Source: Zantedeschia hybrid cultivar
Taxonomy: Eukaryota; Streptophyta; Magnoliopsida; Alismatales; Araceae
Reading direction: 5' to 3'
NCBI GenBank assembly: GCA_030544215.1
Contig: JARZZO010000011.1
Span: 1,102,001 to 1,166,000, forward strand
DNA length: 64,000 nucleotides
This document shows, piece by piece, positions 19,699 to 30,944 of the stretch. Each line of letters opens with the position of its first letter. The stretch's first letter is position 1. The notes under the pieces are model-generated. The model had not been told where the DNA came from and did not search any database. It was given only the letters and a program-made list of their open reading frames with translations. The position numbers and the translations under genes are program-made.

Positions 19699-22507
19699 AA
19701 AGGTGAAAGATCACTTGTCCGAGTCCGAACAAGTGAAAATGTTGATTTCCAATGCCACCCCCCAGTTCAAGCTCGTCCTCTCCTTGAACAATTTGACTAA
19801 CATGGCAGAGCTCTATGAAAGAGCACGGTACTGCCAGAATGCTTTCAAGGACGCTACATTCTCTAGCGTCTTTGATCCTCATAGACCTAGCAGGCCTCCG
19901 CCTCGGAAGCCTGCAGTGCCGAACTCTTCCAGCACAGGTCCGACTACTGAGGGCACGCTCTCTCATGAGCAAGTGAGTACCATGAACAATAACTCGCCCC
20001 AGTTCGTGAGGAGTCAGCAGCAGTACCAGAGGCCACAGCAGCAAGGGTACAGACAGCAGCAGAACCCCCAGTACCAACAACAGTATCAACGGCCCCAGCA
20101 GCCGAGTCAGAATCAAAACCAGCAACAGCCGCAACGGCAACAGCAGTACCAGCAACCCCAGCAGCAGCAGTATCAGCACCAACAACAGCCACAGTACCAG
20201 CCGCGCGCACCGCCGGCGTACCACAATGTCCCTCCTCCTGGTGATTACAACCAGCAGAGGAGACCTCCAGGCCCGAAGAGGGCAGAATATCCGGCACTCC
20301 CGGAATCCTTGGCCGATATATTTAGTGCTTTAATGACAGCCAATGCCTTAGTTTTGCCAAGGGAAAAGGCCGTCTGGCCTCAAAATGCCGATACGTCCAG
20401 GTATTGCTACTTCCATAGGCAACCTGGGCATACCATTGACACCTGCTTCCAATTCAGAGATTACATTCATGATCTCAACGAGCAGGGCGGCATAGACTGG
20501 GAGGAAATGAAGAAATACATAACAGCCCTGAAGGCGAGGAGACCGCAACAGCAACAACAGCAGCAAGCAAAACCACCAGCACAAGCAGCAGCACCACCCA
20601 ACATGGGCATAGTGCAGAATCCGCTCCCGGAGCACCAGAATCAGAACCAGGTTGCTCCCATTCTAACGAACAGCCAGTCTGAGGCTGGTCGTGGGCAACA
20701 ATGGAGGATAGAGGACTCTTCCTCTCTCTACTCAACGGGTCACGTTCAAAGTACCGCAGAGCGACTACCACGCCGCACCATCCACATACCCAGACCACAA
20801 CCCGTCACCATCACCCCCCTACCCACACCCACATATCACTCGCCCTCATCCAATAACCCATTACCACTACCCACCTTCCTTAGACCCATTGCGCCCCGCA
20901 CCCCTACGCCTCCATCATATACCCCACCGCAAACCAATAACGCACCCCTTTTACCATCAAGGCCATTATTACGCGTACCATTTCCTACTTCGCCCATTAC
21001 CACTACCACCTACCCAGATATGCCCCAACCATCCAAACCGTTACTACGCGTACCATTCCCCACTTCGCCAACCACTTACCCATCTACCATCCAACCATCT
21101 AGGCCTTTAATCCGCACCGCGCCATCACTACTTAACCCTACGCCATCACCACCTAACCCAACGCCACCACCTACGCATCAACCCTCCGCACCGCTTACGC
21201 CACCCAACTCTGCGGTACTCAAGTTGTCACCCGGATCCTCCACGGTCGAGGAACACGCGCTCCGGAGTGGGAGGATTTTCAACAAGGTCTTTCCTCAGTC
21301 CACAGTCAGAGACGGCCCATCACAGCCAACTGAAGAAGCCCATAATGAAGAGAGTGCACCAGGCACTCAATATGACTTGTTGAAACATCTGGACAGAACA
21401 CCGGCACGGATCACTGTACTGGAATTAATTAAAAGGTCCAAGGTTCACCAAGAAGCTTTAATGGAATACCTACAGAAGGTGATGGTTAACGAAGACGTGC
21501 CGGTAGAGAAAATTGCAGCACTACTAGTTCCTCAGGGGGATCAGCCCTCAATTACATTTCACACATCGGAACTAGCACCGCCAGCCGCCAGAAGCATGGC
21601 TCTGAGCATCACGGTCAATATCTGCAAGAAGGCCGTGGATGCATGCCTGGTTGATACAGGGGCTTCAATTAATGTTTTACCTCCAAAGACCCTGGAGCTG
21701 TGCGGTGTGCCCAAGGAGAAATGGCTGCCAAGCCCCATCTCAGTTACGGCATATGACAATTCTACCCGTTCCCCTCTGGGAATGGTTTATTTAAAGGTAG
21801 AGTTAGGTCCAGTAAGTCATGCAGAGGTCGAATTTCATATTCTAGAAATCGACCCTTCCATAAATGCCATTCTGGGACGTCCTTATATCAAAACTCTTGA
21901 GGCGATTCCTTCTACGAATCACCAATGCCTCAAATTCCCTTATAAAGGACGAATTATTAAAGTGACGAGCATGCCGATCCTTGCTGCTGCTCATACCTTA
22001 AATATTAAATCTGCTGTTTTACCTGGCCGACAACCTTTTCTGTCGGTATTACAGGTCTACCGTCCAGTGGCTGATCCTTTGAAAGCCGCTACCATTTCTC
22101 CATACCCATTAAATGCTATCAAAAGGGGGAAGTGCATGAGTACCCCGGGATGGAGAATCATGATGAAGAACGGCTACAAGCCTGGGAAAGGTCTGGGCAC
22201 ACAGTTGCAACGCAGGACCACTCATGTTAAAAATCATTGGGCAGTACCTGGAAGCGGTCTGGGCTATAGGCCGAGAAAACTGAAGCAAGACAGGGTTCAG
22301 CAAGGAGATGGTCAAGAAATCTTGGAAACAATGTCCACACCACTGAAAGAAGGCCGAGATCCTTTAACATGGACTCTATATACACACTTTGTGAAAGGGC
22401 CCATACTTAGTCACGACAACATGGTGGTCATTACTTCCTGTTTTGACTTCCATGACATATATGGGAGGGATTTGGCCAGACATTGTTCCGAATTACTTAC
22501 GTACTAA
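19643..22507 (+). pseudogene. Gypsy B Gag C-terminal part, aspartic protease and G-patch
   Basis: Continues Gag from about 19695 (GLAEKVKDHL). It has a Gln/Tyr/Pro-rich low-complexity tract (about 20010-20220), a Cys/His motif RYCYFHRQPGHTIDTC (about 20398-20446) and a long Pro/Thr-rich linker (about 20760-21230). The aspartic protease carries the active site LVDTGASINVL (about 21650) and a second motif AILGRPYI. A G-patch follows (GWRIMMKNGYKPGKGLG, GLGY, about 22147-22270). The active-site residues look intact. The frame ends at TAA 22505-22507, and the same frame then reopens at once. Confidence 0.9.
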
Positions 22508-22510
22508 TCC

Positions 22511-23188
22511 TTGGAGGCTCTGCGGCCTATGAAGAGGAGGAAATTCCATGACCCTGAATGCGAATGGTACAGATGGTTCGACTTGAGGGACCTATACATA
22601 GCACTGAACAGACTATTCCTGGATCCTGCAGAACCCAAGTGGCCACCGCAGATTGACGAGCTAATTGAGAGCCCTGGCACAATCTTTGACAAGCGGATAC
22701 TGCTGTCCGAAGAAGCTGATGAAGGGGAGCCAGATGACCCCTATGAAGCTGGTTATACAACAGATCTGCTCTGGAGGGGGACATATCCTTCACATGTCTT
22801 CATGTTCCATACTCTTTTTCGTACACTACTCTTGACCCCGACTTGGTCGCGGGTCATAATTGAAGATATTCCACGGGCTCCGCCCATTATGATAACTCTG
22901 TCCCCTCGGGACTTTATTCCACAACCTCCTCTCGACCTAGAGAGGATGTATGATCTGATCTGGGACATATTGCTATATGATCCCCCTAATCCTCTGGCCT
23001 TGGTGCCGCTTCCTCCGTCCGATTCCCCTTCCATTTGTATTCACTCCTGCTTCATGTATAATTCCTCCGATATCCAAAAAAAAACGCCAATTTTACAACA
23101 AATTCTTCCCAAATCATTATCGAGGAAACATCTTACTTGTCTGATTACACCCCATCGCGCGGGTCCGTCGGTCAAGATTCTCTCCTAG
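22511..23188 (+). pseudogene. Gypsy B protease-RT connector region
   Basis: In frame with the preceding ORF after one TAA. The sequence has protein-like composition (charged and Trp/Pro-rich, e.g. ECEWYRWFDLRDLYIALNR) but no domain I recognise. The frame is lost at a run of nine A (23076-23084). Beyond that run the frame of the following RT ORF reads a plausible continuation (NANFTTNSSQIIIEETSYLS). The A-run could be an indel or a slippery site. Confidence 0.7.
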
Positions 23189-24576
23189 ATCTACTCTGTC
23201 CCTCCCCACGGGAGGATTCCCCTGTATTTCCATTTGTATCCCAGGATTTTCATCCTGCTTCATCTTCATTAGGTTATGATAGGCAGTTTAGTGAAGTTAG
23301 GAAGTCCAGTTTTAGGCAGGATAGTCAGGTTAGGAAGTCTAGGAAGCCTAAGGGTAGGCAAATTCCAGAAAGATACCTCCAGGATTTGGCTGATAAATGT
23401 TCCTTTTGCTCTTTAATCCCTCAGCTTTTAGAAGATCCAATTCAGATGCCAGAAGATTGTACAGATGATGAGTCAGTCAATGATGGGTACAGGGTATATG
23501 AGTTAGTACATGAAAAGGACCCCATTGTTGAAGATGAGGAAGATGATGAGGACGCAGCTGAGGCATATGCCAGTGGAGTGAAGAGATTTGATGAACCTTC
23601 AGCTGCCGTCGAAGAGCCCACTAAAGAAATAAACTTAGGGACTGAAGACGAACCTAAGGTTGTCCTTGTCAGTAAAAATCTTTCTGCAGAGGATGAGAAG
23701 GCAATGATACAAGTGCTTAAGGATTATAAGGACACTTTCGCCTGGAGTTATGAGGATATGCCGGGGTTAGACTCATCTTTAGTTGAACACAGGTTAACAT
23801 TAAAAGATGGAGCTAATCCGGTCAAGCAGAAATTAAGGCGATTCCACCCACAAATGGCTTTAAAGATGAAGGAAGAGGTCGATAAATTACACAAAGCCAA
23901 ATTCATTAGAGTTGTCCTTTATCCACAATGGGTGGCCAATATAGTCCCGGTTATGAAAAAGGACGGGAAGGTCAGAATTTGCATTGACTTCCGCGATCTG
24001 AACCGGGCGTGTCCTAAAGATGATTTTCCATTGCCTCATATTGATGTACTCATCGATAACACTGCTGGCTATGAGACGTTATCATTTATGGATGGATTTT
24101 CAGGAGACAACCAGATTAAGCTGGCAGAAGAGGACCAAGAAAAGACTTCATTCACTACACCTTGGGGAACATATTGTTATGTCGTCATGCCATTTGGATT
24201 GAAGAATGCTGGAGCCACTTATCAGAGGGCTATGATGGCAATATTTCATGACATGATGCATATAGATTTGGAAGTGTATGTGGATGATTTATTGGTTAAG
24301 TCTAAAACGAAGGCTGAGCATGCCAAAGTTTTGGCAAGGGTATTAGAGAGATCGAGAGAATATCAGTTGAAGATGAACCCCAAGAAATGTGTATTCGGGG
24401 TATCTTCAGGGAAATTGCTTGGATTCATTGTCAGCAAACGGGGAATTGAGATCGATCCCAATAAGGCGAAGGCTATCAGAGAAATGCCACCTCCCAAAAA
24501 CTTGAAAGAGTTAAGAGGATTAATCGGGAGATTACAATTTATTCGCCGTTGTCTCCCAGCACTCACAAAGGTGTAA
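23083..24576 (+). pseudogene. Gypsy B reverse transcriptase, amino part
   Basis: Contains the pre-RT region (FAWSYEDMPGLDSSLVEHRL), VRICIDFRDLNRACPKDDFPLPHID, MPFGLKNAGATYQRAMM and the catalytic YVDDLLVKS near 24278. A motif usually read FSGYNQI is FSGDNQI here. The frame ends in RRCLPALTKV-stop. Shifting frame restores VSQHSQRCKPFYELTKPG, which matches gypsy A and suggests a two-base loss near 24549. RT identity is certain. Confidence 0.92.
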
Positions 24577-26983
24577 GCCGTTTTACGAGCTTACCAAGCC
24601 AGGAGTCAAGTTCAATTGGGACGATAAGTGTCAGGAGGCATTTGATGGATTAAAGGACTATTTGGCAAGTCCTCCTGTTTTGAGACCACCATCTCCAGGC
24701 AAACCATTGATACTTTATATTTCTGTCCTGGATGATGCAGTGGGGGCTGTCTTAGCACAAGAGGATGAAGAAGGAAAGGAGAGGGCAGCCTACTATCTCT
24801 CTAAACTTCTCAACCCCGCTGAACAGAGATATACGGCGATGGAGAAAACATGTGCAGCATTGGTTTGGGTTGTTCAGAAATTAAAGCATTATTTTCTGGC
24901 CCATGAAGTCCACCTCATCGCTAGGATGAATCCGATTAAGTTCCTTCTGGAGAAATCCGTTCTTACTGATAGGTTAGCGCGATGGCAAAGCTTTCTATCT
25001 CAATTCGATATCATTTACATTCAACAGAAAGCAATCAAGGGCTATGCCATAGCAGAACATCTCGCTCATCATCCCCTTCCTCGATTTGATCCAGTGCGAT
25101 CAGAGTTTCCGGATGAGGAACTGATGTCCGTAAATCAAATCAGAGATGATATGTGGACTCTGCATTTTGACGGATCTCTGAATTCTCATGGAAAGGGTAT
25201 CGGAATCGTTCTGTTATCACCTGAAGGTGTCACCATTCCACAAGCCTTTCAGCTTGATTTTCCAGTCACCAATAACATAGCTGAATACGAGGCACTTCTT
25301 GCTGGTCTCGAGGCTGCTCATTTTCATGGTGCCACCAAACTCAGGATTATAGGTGATAGCCAATTAATTCTTCGCCAAGTGCTGACCAAGTATCGGACTC
25401 TTGATCCCAAGCTCAAGCCATATCAAGAACTTACTTCTGCTTACTCGAAGCTTTTCACAAAATTGATCTTTGTCCATGTTCCTAGAAATCAAAACATCTT
25501 AGCTGACGCTCTAGCTTCACTTGCATCTTCCCTTGATTTTCCTATCAGCAAGCAATCTGAATCGATCATAATTCATAGGCGTCTTTCACCCACCGTGAAA
25601 GATCCTTCATTTCTTAGAACTAAAGAGAAGTTGCTGAAGAAATTCAAAGATGGAAGTATCGTGGAGAAAAGAGAAATCATGTTGATGGAGCTGTTAGAAG
25701 AGATGGATGATGAACAGAAGCCATGGTATTATGAAATTGCAAAATATTGTGAAGATCAATCGTACCCTGAGGAAGCTACAACTGAGGAAAAAAGAGCTAT
25801 CAGGAGAGTTGCTCAACGATACACCCTAGTTGGGGGAGCATTATATAAGAGAGGTTTTGATGGAGTTCTTCTGAGATGTCTAGACGAAGATGAGCTTTGG
25901 AAGGTTATGGAAGGAGCTCATAGTGGAGTTTGTGGTGGCCATGTCAATGGACAGATGCTAGCAAAGAAGATCCTTAGACAAGGATTTTATTGGCCAACCA
26001 TGGAAGAAGACTGCGTAGGATATGTCCGTAGGTGTGCTAAGTGTCAACTTCACGCCGACAAAATTCATTCTCCTGCATCTTCACTCCATCCTGTTTCTTC
26101 CCCATGGCCTTTCTCCATGTGGGCTTTCGACATTATTGGACCTCTTGGTAACCCAGATTCCGGCATCAAGCAAAAATCTTTCATTCTCACAGCAACGGAA
26201 TACTTCACCAAGTGGGCAGAAGCTGAAGCATACGTGGAGATCAAAGCATCAACCGTCTGCAAATTCATCATGAGGAACATCATCACAAGATTCGGAATTC
26301 CAAGTACCATCGTCACCGACAACGGACCGCAGTTCATGTCACAGGAATTGAAGGACCTCTGCAACAGGTATAAAATTGCATTGCATCATTCATCTCCTTA
26401 TTATCCGCAAGGCAATGGCCAAGCAGAGGCAACTAATAAGACTTTGATAAAAATCATCAAAAAGACGTGTAAATCTAACAAATTCGCAGATTGGCCAGAA
26501 AAATTGGTTGAGGCTCTATGGGCCTACCGGACTTCAATCCGCACGCCCACTGGACAAACTCCTTATTCCTTAACATTTGGAATGGAGGCGGTAGTTCCAT
26601 ATGAGATCCTTATACCGTCATTAAGAGTACAATTGAACAAGGAATTCTCCATTGATGAACATCGTTCAGCACTCCTTGCTCAATTGGAACTTTTAGACGA
26701 GAAAAGATGGTCAGCTGCTAATCATGCAAAAGTTTATCAAAACAGATTAGCGCGTTTTTATCAAAAGAAAGTCATTGAACGAAAGTTCAAAGTCGGTGAA
26801 ATAGTTGTTAAAAGAATTTTTGTAAAACTTGGTGGTCCGCGTTCTAAGCTCCAACCCAACTGGGAAGGACCTTATGTTGTATCGCACGCTTATCCTGGTA
26901 ATGCTTATCGTTTGGTTAATGCAGAAGGAGAAGAGCTAAATCATCCCTGGAATGGTTTACACCTTAAGAAATACTACCCTTAA
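24555..26983 (+). CDS. Gypsy B RT thumb, RNase H and integrase (frame intact, separated from RT by a frameshift)
   Basis: Open from the frameshift to the stop at 26983. Contents in order: RT connection; RNase H linked to RT (LYISVLDDAVGAVLAQ ... YLSKLLNPAEQRYTAMEKTC); a second RNase H block (LHFDGSLNSHGKGIGIVLL with IIGDSQLIL and HVPRNQNILADAL) as in the Tat lineage; integrase HHCC finger (HSGVCGGHVNG, CAKCQLHA); integrase core D-D-E (MWAFDIIGPL, VTDNGPQF, NGQAEATNKT); C-terminal WEGPYVV ... WNGLHLKKYYP. All integrase catalytic residues are present. Without a start codon of its own it would need the upstream polyprotein. Confidence 0.9.
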
Positions 26984-29078
26984 GTTAAAGAGTCGATCAG
27001 TATGGTACAAAGACCAGTGGAATCAGAAAATTTATAAACTCAAATTTCTTTGTTAGTCTTAATAATTTAACTTCAAACCCATTACTGCACACACTGACAC
27101 GTTTGATTCGTGAGTAACAAGAGATGCCAAGTCCTTAAGAATATCAAAAGCTTGACTAAGAGTATAAAGTACAAATCATTCCTTTTAAAATAAAATTCTG
27201 TTTTACACTCGGCCCATGATGTCGGAACGAGGCTTAGAATAGACTACCAAGAATACCCGCCATCTTAGTAGGAGGCCGTCATAAAAAAATGGGGGAGATC
27301 CGTTCCAAAGCAAAGCAAAGAAAGAAAAAAAAAGAAAAAGCAAGGCAAAAAGCCAAATTCAAAATCAAAAGGCCAATACACTACAAACGTTACATCAAGG
27401 CTATGAAATGAAACAAAAGGGAACGCAAGGTCGATAAATACCCCGGGAAGAAAATGACCGAACCCCAACAGATATTAGGGTTGGAAAGGAACATCTTTTT
27501 AGGTCTCCGGAACCTTCTCATGGGCTTTCTAAACTTACTCTTCTTTTCTTTCTAAAGAGGTGTACTTCAAGCTTAAAGAATGGCTTAGATTGACTAAGGG
27601 TCAAATCATCAAATGGGATCACGAATGGAAACACAAATTCAAACACGATGGGTTTTAAGTTAAGTTGTTAAAGAACAATTTGGAAATTAAGTTAATAAAT
27701 GAATATGATCTTTTGATCTAAGTTCCATACTGGTCTTTTAGTCAAAATTCAAAAAAAGTACATATCTCAAAAATTCAAAAAAAAATACATATTTCAAAAC
27801 CCTAAACAAAATGAAAATTTCAAAACCACAAAAATATTTCAATTAGCATTTGCTTGTGACATTTAGTGTGTTTCATTCATTTTATTTTCAGTGAGCATAT
27901 GTTTGCTTGTATGTTGCATTTTGCTTAAGTTTGATTATTCTTATTACCTTTGTTAATAAAGGCTATGCCTCTTGACCATTTATTCAAGGAAAAGATTAAT
28001 TGACCATTTATTTGGTCAGGCAAGGGGCTAAGCCTAAACAGATGTTTAACTTGTTTGTTCAAGTCATATACAGGACACAAGGCATAAAGAGAGTTGGAAT
28101 TCGAGTAGAGAACTACTAGAAACCTGTTTCTGAAATTCAAGAAAGCCTGAGTAAAGCTGGAAATGACAAGAAGATCTCATTGTGGAATTCAAGTCCCGAC
28201 CGTGGCTAAAAAGACGGTTATTTCTATCCTTGTACTCTTTTCATGTAATTATTTTGCATTCGCATTACTATAAATATTTATTAGACTATATCAAGGACCT
28301 TGTGGTTTTGATGAAACTGGAATTTAAGTTCCCCTTCAACAAAAACAGTGATAATTCCAGAGGATTCTTAATCGCACGGATAGGCCGTTGGATTGTTGAT
28401 TAGTGAGGACGATGGTTCCACTTTTGTGAAACGGTGCGTGGATAAACAAGCTTCGGCTTAGCACTGAATTACAAGAATTGGTGTCTTGACTCATTAATGA
28501 CAATTTAACAATATTATCCTTGATTAATTTATATTTTATTTGACTTTATATTTTCCTTTAGCCCAGCATGCATCATATAGGACTTTGAAATCATTGAGAT
28601 AAGGATTAATTACTGATTAAATTTCAGACCATTAATTAAATAATTCAAACATGATATGAAATATTCCATTCCGAATTGAGTATCTTGATTATCTTTGAGG
28701 TTCGCTTGAAGATATCATTGGAATTATATCCTTGATTGGATTCTTTATCCAATATTCTTGTTTTCTTTTAAGATCCATCATGGCTGTAGCACGTCCACAT
28801 TGGCTGGCAAACGCTCCCCATGATGAAACCTACAGTGTCTACGACCTGGGGTACTTCCCACTCTGAGGAGGTTGATCGACCTTATTTTATTTCCTTGTCT
28901 ACTTCATCCAGACAGGATTAATTCCATTGATCTCTTTGAGCTATCTTCATTGATAATTTTGAGAAAAATTTCAGTCATGTGATGTTAAGAGCGTGTCTCA
29001 TCACACCTTGGCATCACCTTTTCAGTACATTCCATTCCATTTCACTCCCTTGCAAAGACGATGCCAAGGTGAGGCAGC
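26984..29078. other. Untranslated 3' region of gypsy B
   Basis: 2.1 kb between the integrase stop and the 3' LTR. No supported reading frame on either strand, so the antisense gene found here in gypsy A and C is missing. A-rich stretches occur at 27300-27360 and 27745-27830. The bases before the LTR (AAGGTGAGGCAGC) are a weak polypurine tract. Confidence 0.65.
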
Positions 29079-30373
29079 TGTAGACACGCTAATTTTGACG
29101 TCATTTCGAGTAAATTTCATATCATACAATAATGCCTCAGAATGGTCTGATATTTAATCATTAATTAATTTTTATTAATCTTTTTGAGTGTCGGGTTTAA
29201 CAGATGTGTTTAAGTTAATCAATTGAATTGGTTTTAATTCAATTTTGAATTAAAATATGAAGAATTCTAAAAGACGTCGACCCACGTAGACGCCATTTAT
29301 AGTTTATTCCTGTTTTAACGTTTAAATTTGAATTTTAATTAATTGATTAATTAACTAAAAGGCGTCTGGGAATGTCGACGCGTTTTAGGTTTCCTAAATG
29401 GTTTCTACTTCTCCTCCGGATGTTTATCCTTATCTTAATTAGTCTAAAAGACGTCTACATATATGGACGCGTTTTACCTAATAAAGATAAAGATAAGTTT
29501 TCCCGGATGTTTATCCTTATCTTAATTAATCTGAAAGGCGTCAGCCAAGGTGGACGCGTTTTAGATAATTACAGATAAAGATGAATTAATCAGTAATTAT
29601 CTGTCGGTTAAGATGGATAAATTCGGAGTTTTCTAATGTTAATCGCGAACGCAAGAAAAGCCTATAAATACCCTGCATGTTAAAAAAAAAGAGAAGAGAA
29701 TTAAGTTGAGTTGAGCCATAGCGTTATAGCGATTTGAAGCAACAACGTCGTAACGCCGGAGCGCTGCCATTCCCAGAAGACGGCGTCCTTTCAAGATCTT
29801 CATCCTTTCAAAGCTTCAACCGATTGGGCATAAGTTTTTCATTACTGCATTCATCTTCATTAGTTTCATTTTTCATATTCACTTCATGCAAACACACACT
29901 ACAGCATAATCTTTCAAAAACCTACTTGATCTAAGGGGTTTCAAAGCCATTAAAACAAGTGAGTTTGCTGTTTTAAATATGCTTAAAATCATGATTAGTT
30001 CAGATACTACTTCTATTTAAATTCTCATCATAGTTCTTCATTTTTTCTTTTTGTCTCTGCTGCACTCAACAACAACAACAAGAGATCAAAAGGGGAAATC
30101 AAGTACAACTTCTGGACGATCCTCAACCTCAAATTCCACAGCAAGAACAAAAAGCAAAGAAAGGGCTCTCTTTCTTCAGCCGGCTGAGGAAGGGGAACCA
30201 AGGACTCAATCTTCCGCGTTTGAAAGGTAGGCGATCATATTCTCTTTTTGAAACTTTTAAGTTAAAAGTTTCTGGCGATCACTGCACTTTAGTTGCTGTT
30301 TTTAATAGGTTAGTTTACACCTAAACAACATAGATATTTCATGTTAATCACACGGTCATTCTAAGCACCTACA
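29079..30373 (+). repeat. 3' LTR of gypsy B
   Basis: 1295 bp, same ends as the 5' LTR. I see substitutions near 29214 (A/G), 29899 (C/T) and 30104 (C/T), and a missing CT near 30053. Confidence 0.95.
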
Positions 30374-30378
30374 GTAAC
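30374..30378. repeat. Target site duplication GTAAC, right copy
   Basis: Matches 16111-16115; the copia leader continues directly after it. Confidence 0.95.
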
Positions 30379-30432
30379 GTGAGTAGTTAAGAACTTACTG
30401 CGTGGTCCACCATCGTTATAGTCATAGGATTC

Positions 30433-30775
30433 GAATAACTTTAGACAGATTTGTTGTGCTATCCACAAGGCCTGTTTAATTGGGAGGAGAAACTATGGCT
30501 ATGGTATTAGATGACTATATGATCGGGGTTGAGGAACCATGTAGCTTTGTTGTGCTATCCACAAGGGCTGCATGCAAATCTATGCTCGTCGCGTAACGAT
30601 GATTAGCTTAAACCAGAATTAGTGGTTTGTTGTGTTATCCACAAAGCCATTAAATCTCTGGGGACCGAAGCTATGATAAGATATTATAAGGAGTTGCAAG
30701 TTCCATGAGATGGGTGCTCTTTGATTGTATTACAGTTTGTTGTGATATCCATAAGGCTGTAATACAAGTCCTTGA
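30433..30775 (+). repeat. Copia leader: four hairpins with a conserved loop and differing stems
   Basis: TTGTTGTGCTATCCACAAGG or close variants occur at 30451, 30547, 30627 and 30737. Each is flanked by a different complementary pair: TTAGACAG/CTGTTTAA, CATGTAGC/GCTGCATG, AGTGG/CCATT inside a longer imperfect stem, and GTATTACAG/CTGTAATAC (9 bp, perfect). A fifth partial copy (TTGTGCTATCC at about 15940) is flanked by TCTAGT/ACTAGA on the other side of the gypsy B insertion. The loop is conserved while the stem varies with pairing kept, the pattern expected of a structured RNA. Role unknown; it lies upstream of gag. Confidence 0.82.
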
Positions 30776-30944
30776 AATTCTGATCCTCACTAGGAGACGG
30801 CGTCTCCCGTTCTGTATAACTGAGGGTTGTACAGTCCGTCGAAAATTAGTGGGAGTTAAAACTTGAACAAAAGACCATGTCTTGTTTTATCTTTAATAAT
30901 TGAACATCTGCTAAAAGGATATTACACATCTCTTATAGGGAATT

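Larger units (their letters stand above)
16116..30373 (+). mobile_element. Gypsy B: recent Tat-like Ty3/gypsy element with broken ORFs
   Basis: 14258 bp, bounded by LTRs of 1297 and 1295 bp and a perfect 5-bp target duplication. Order: LTR, primer site, 1.1-kb leader, gag, protease, G-patch, RT, RNase H (two blocks), integrase, 2.1-kb untranslated 3' part, LTR. By eye the LTRs differ by three substitutions and one 2-bp indel, so insertion was recent. Yet the coding part has a 10-bp duplication, an in-frame TAA, a shift at a run of nine A and a probable 2-base loss in RT. It lacks the antisense gene seen in gypsy A and C. Confidence 0.95.

Noticed and set aside
19655..20798. Long minus-strand frames opposite gypsy B gag (Leu/Val/Ala-rich)
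   Set aside because: Complement of the CAG/CAA-rich Gln tract and the Pro-rich linker; shadow frames.
22505..23140. An Ogre-type intron between protease and RT in gypsy B
   Set aside because: The segment codes a protein-like sequence in frame after TAA, and I see no convincing donor/acceptor pair around it.
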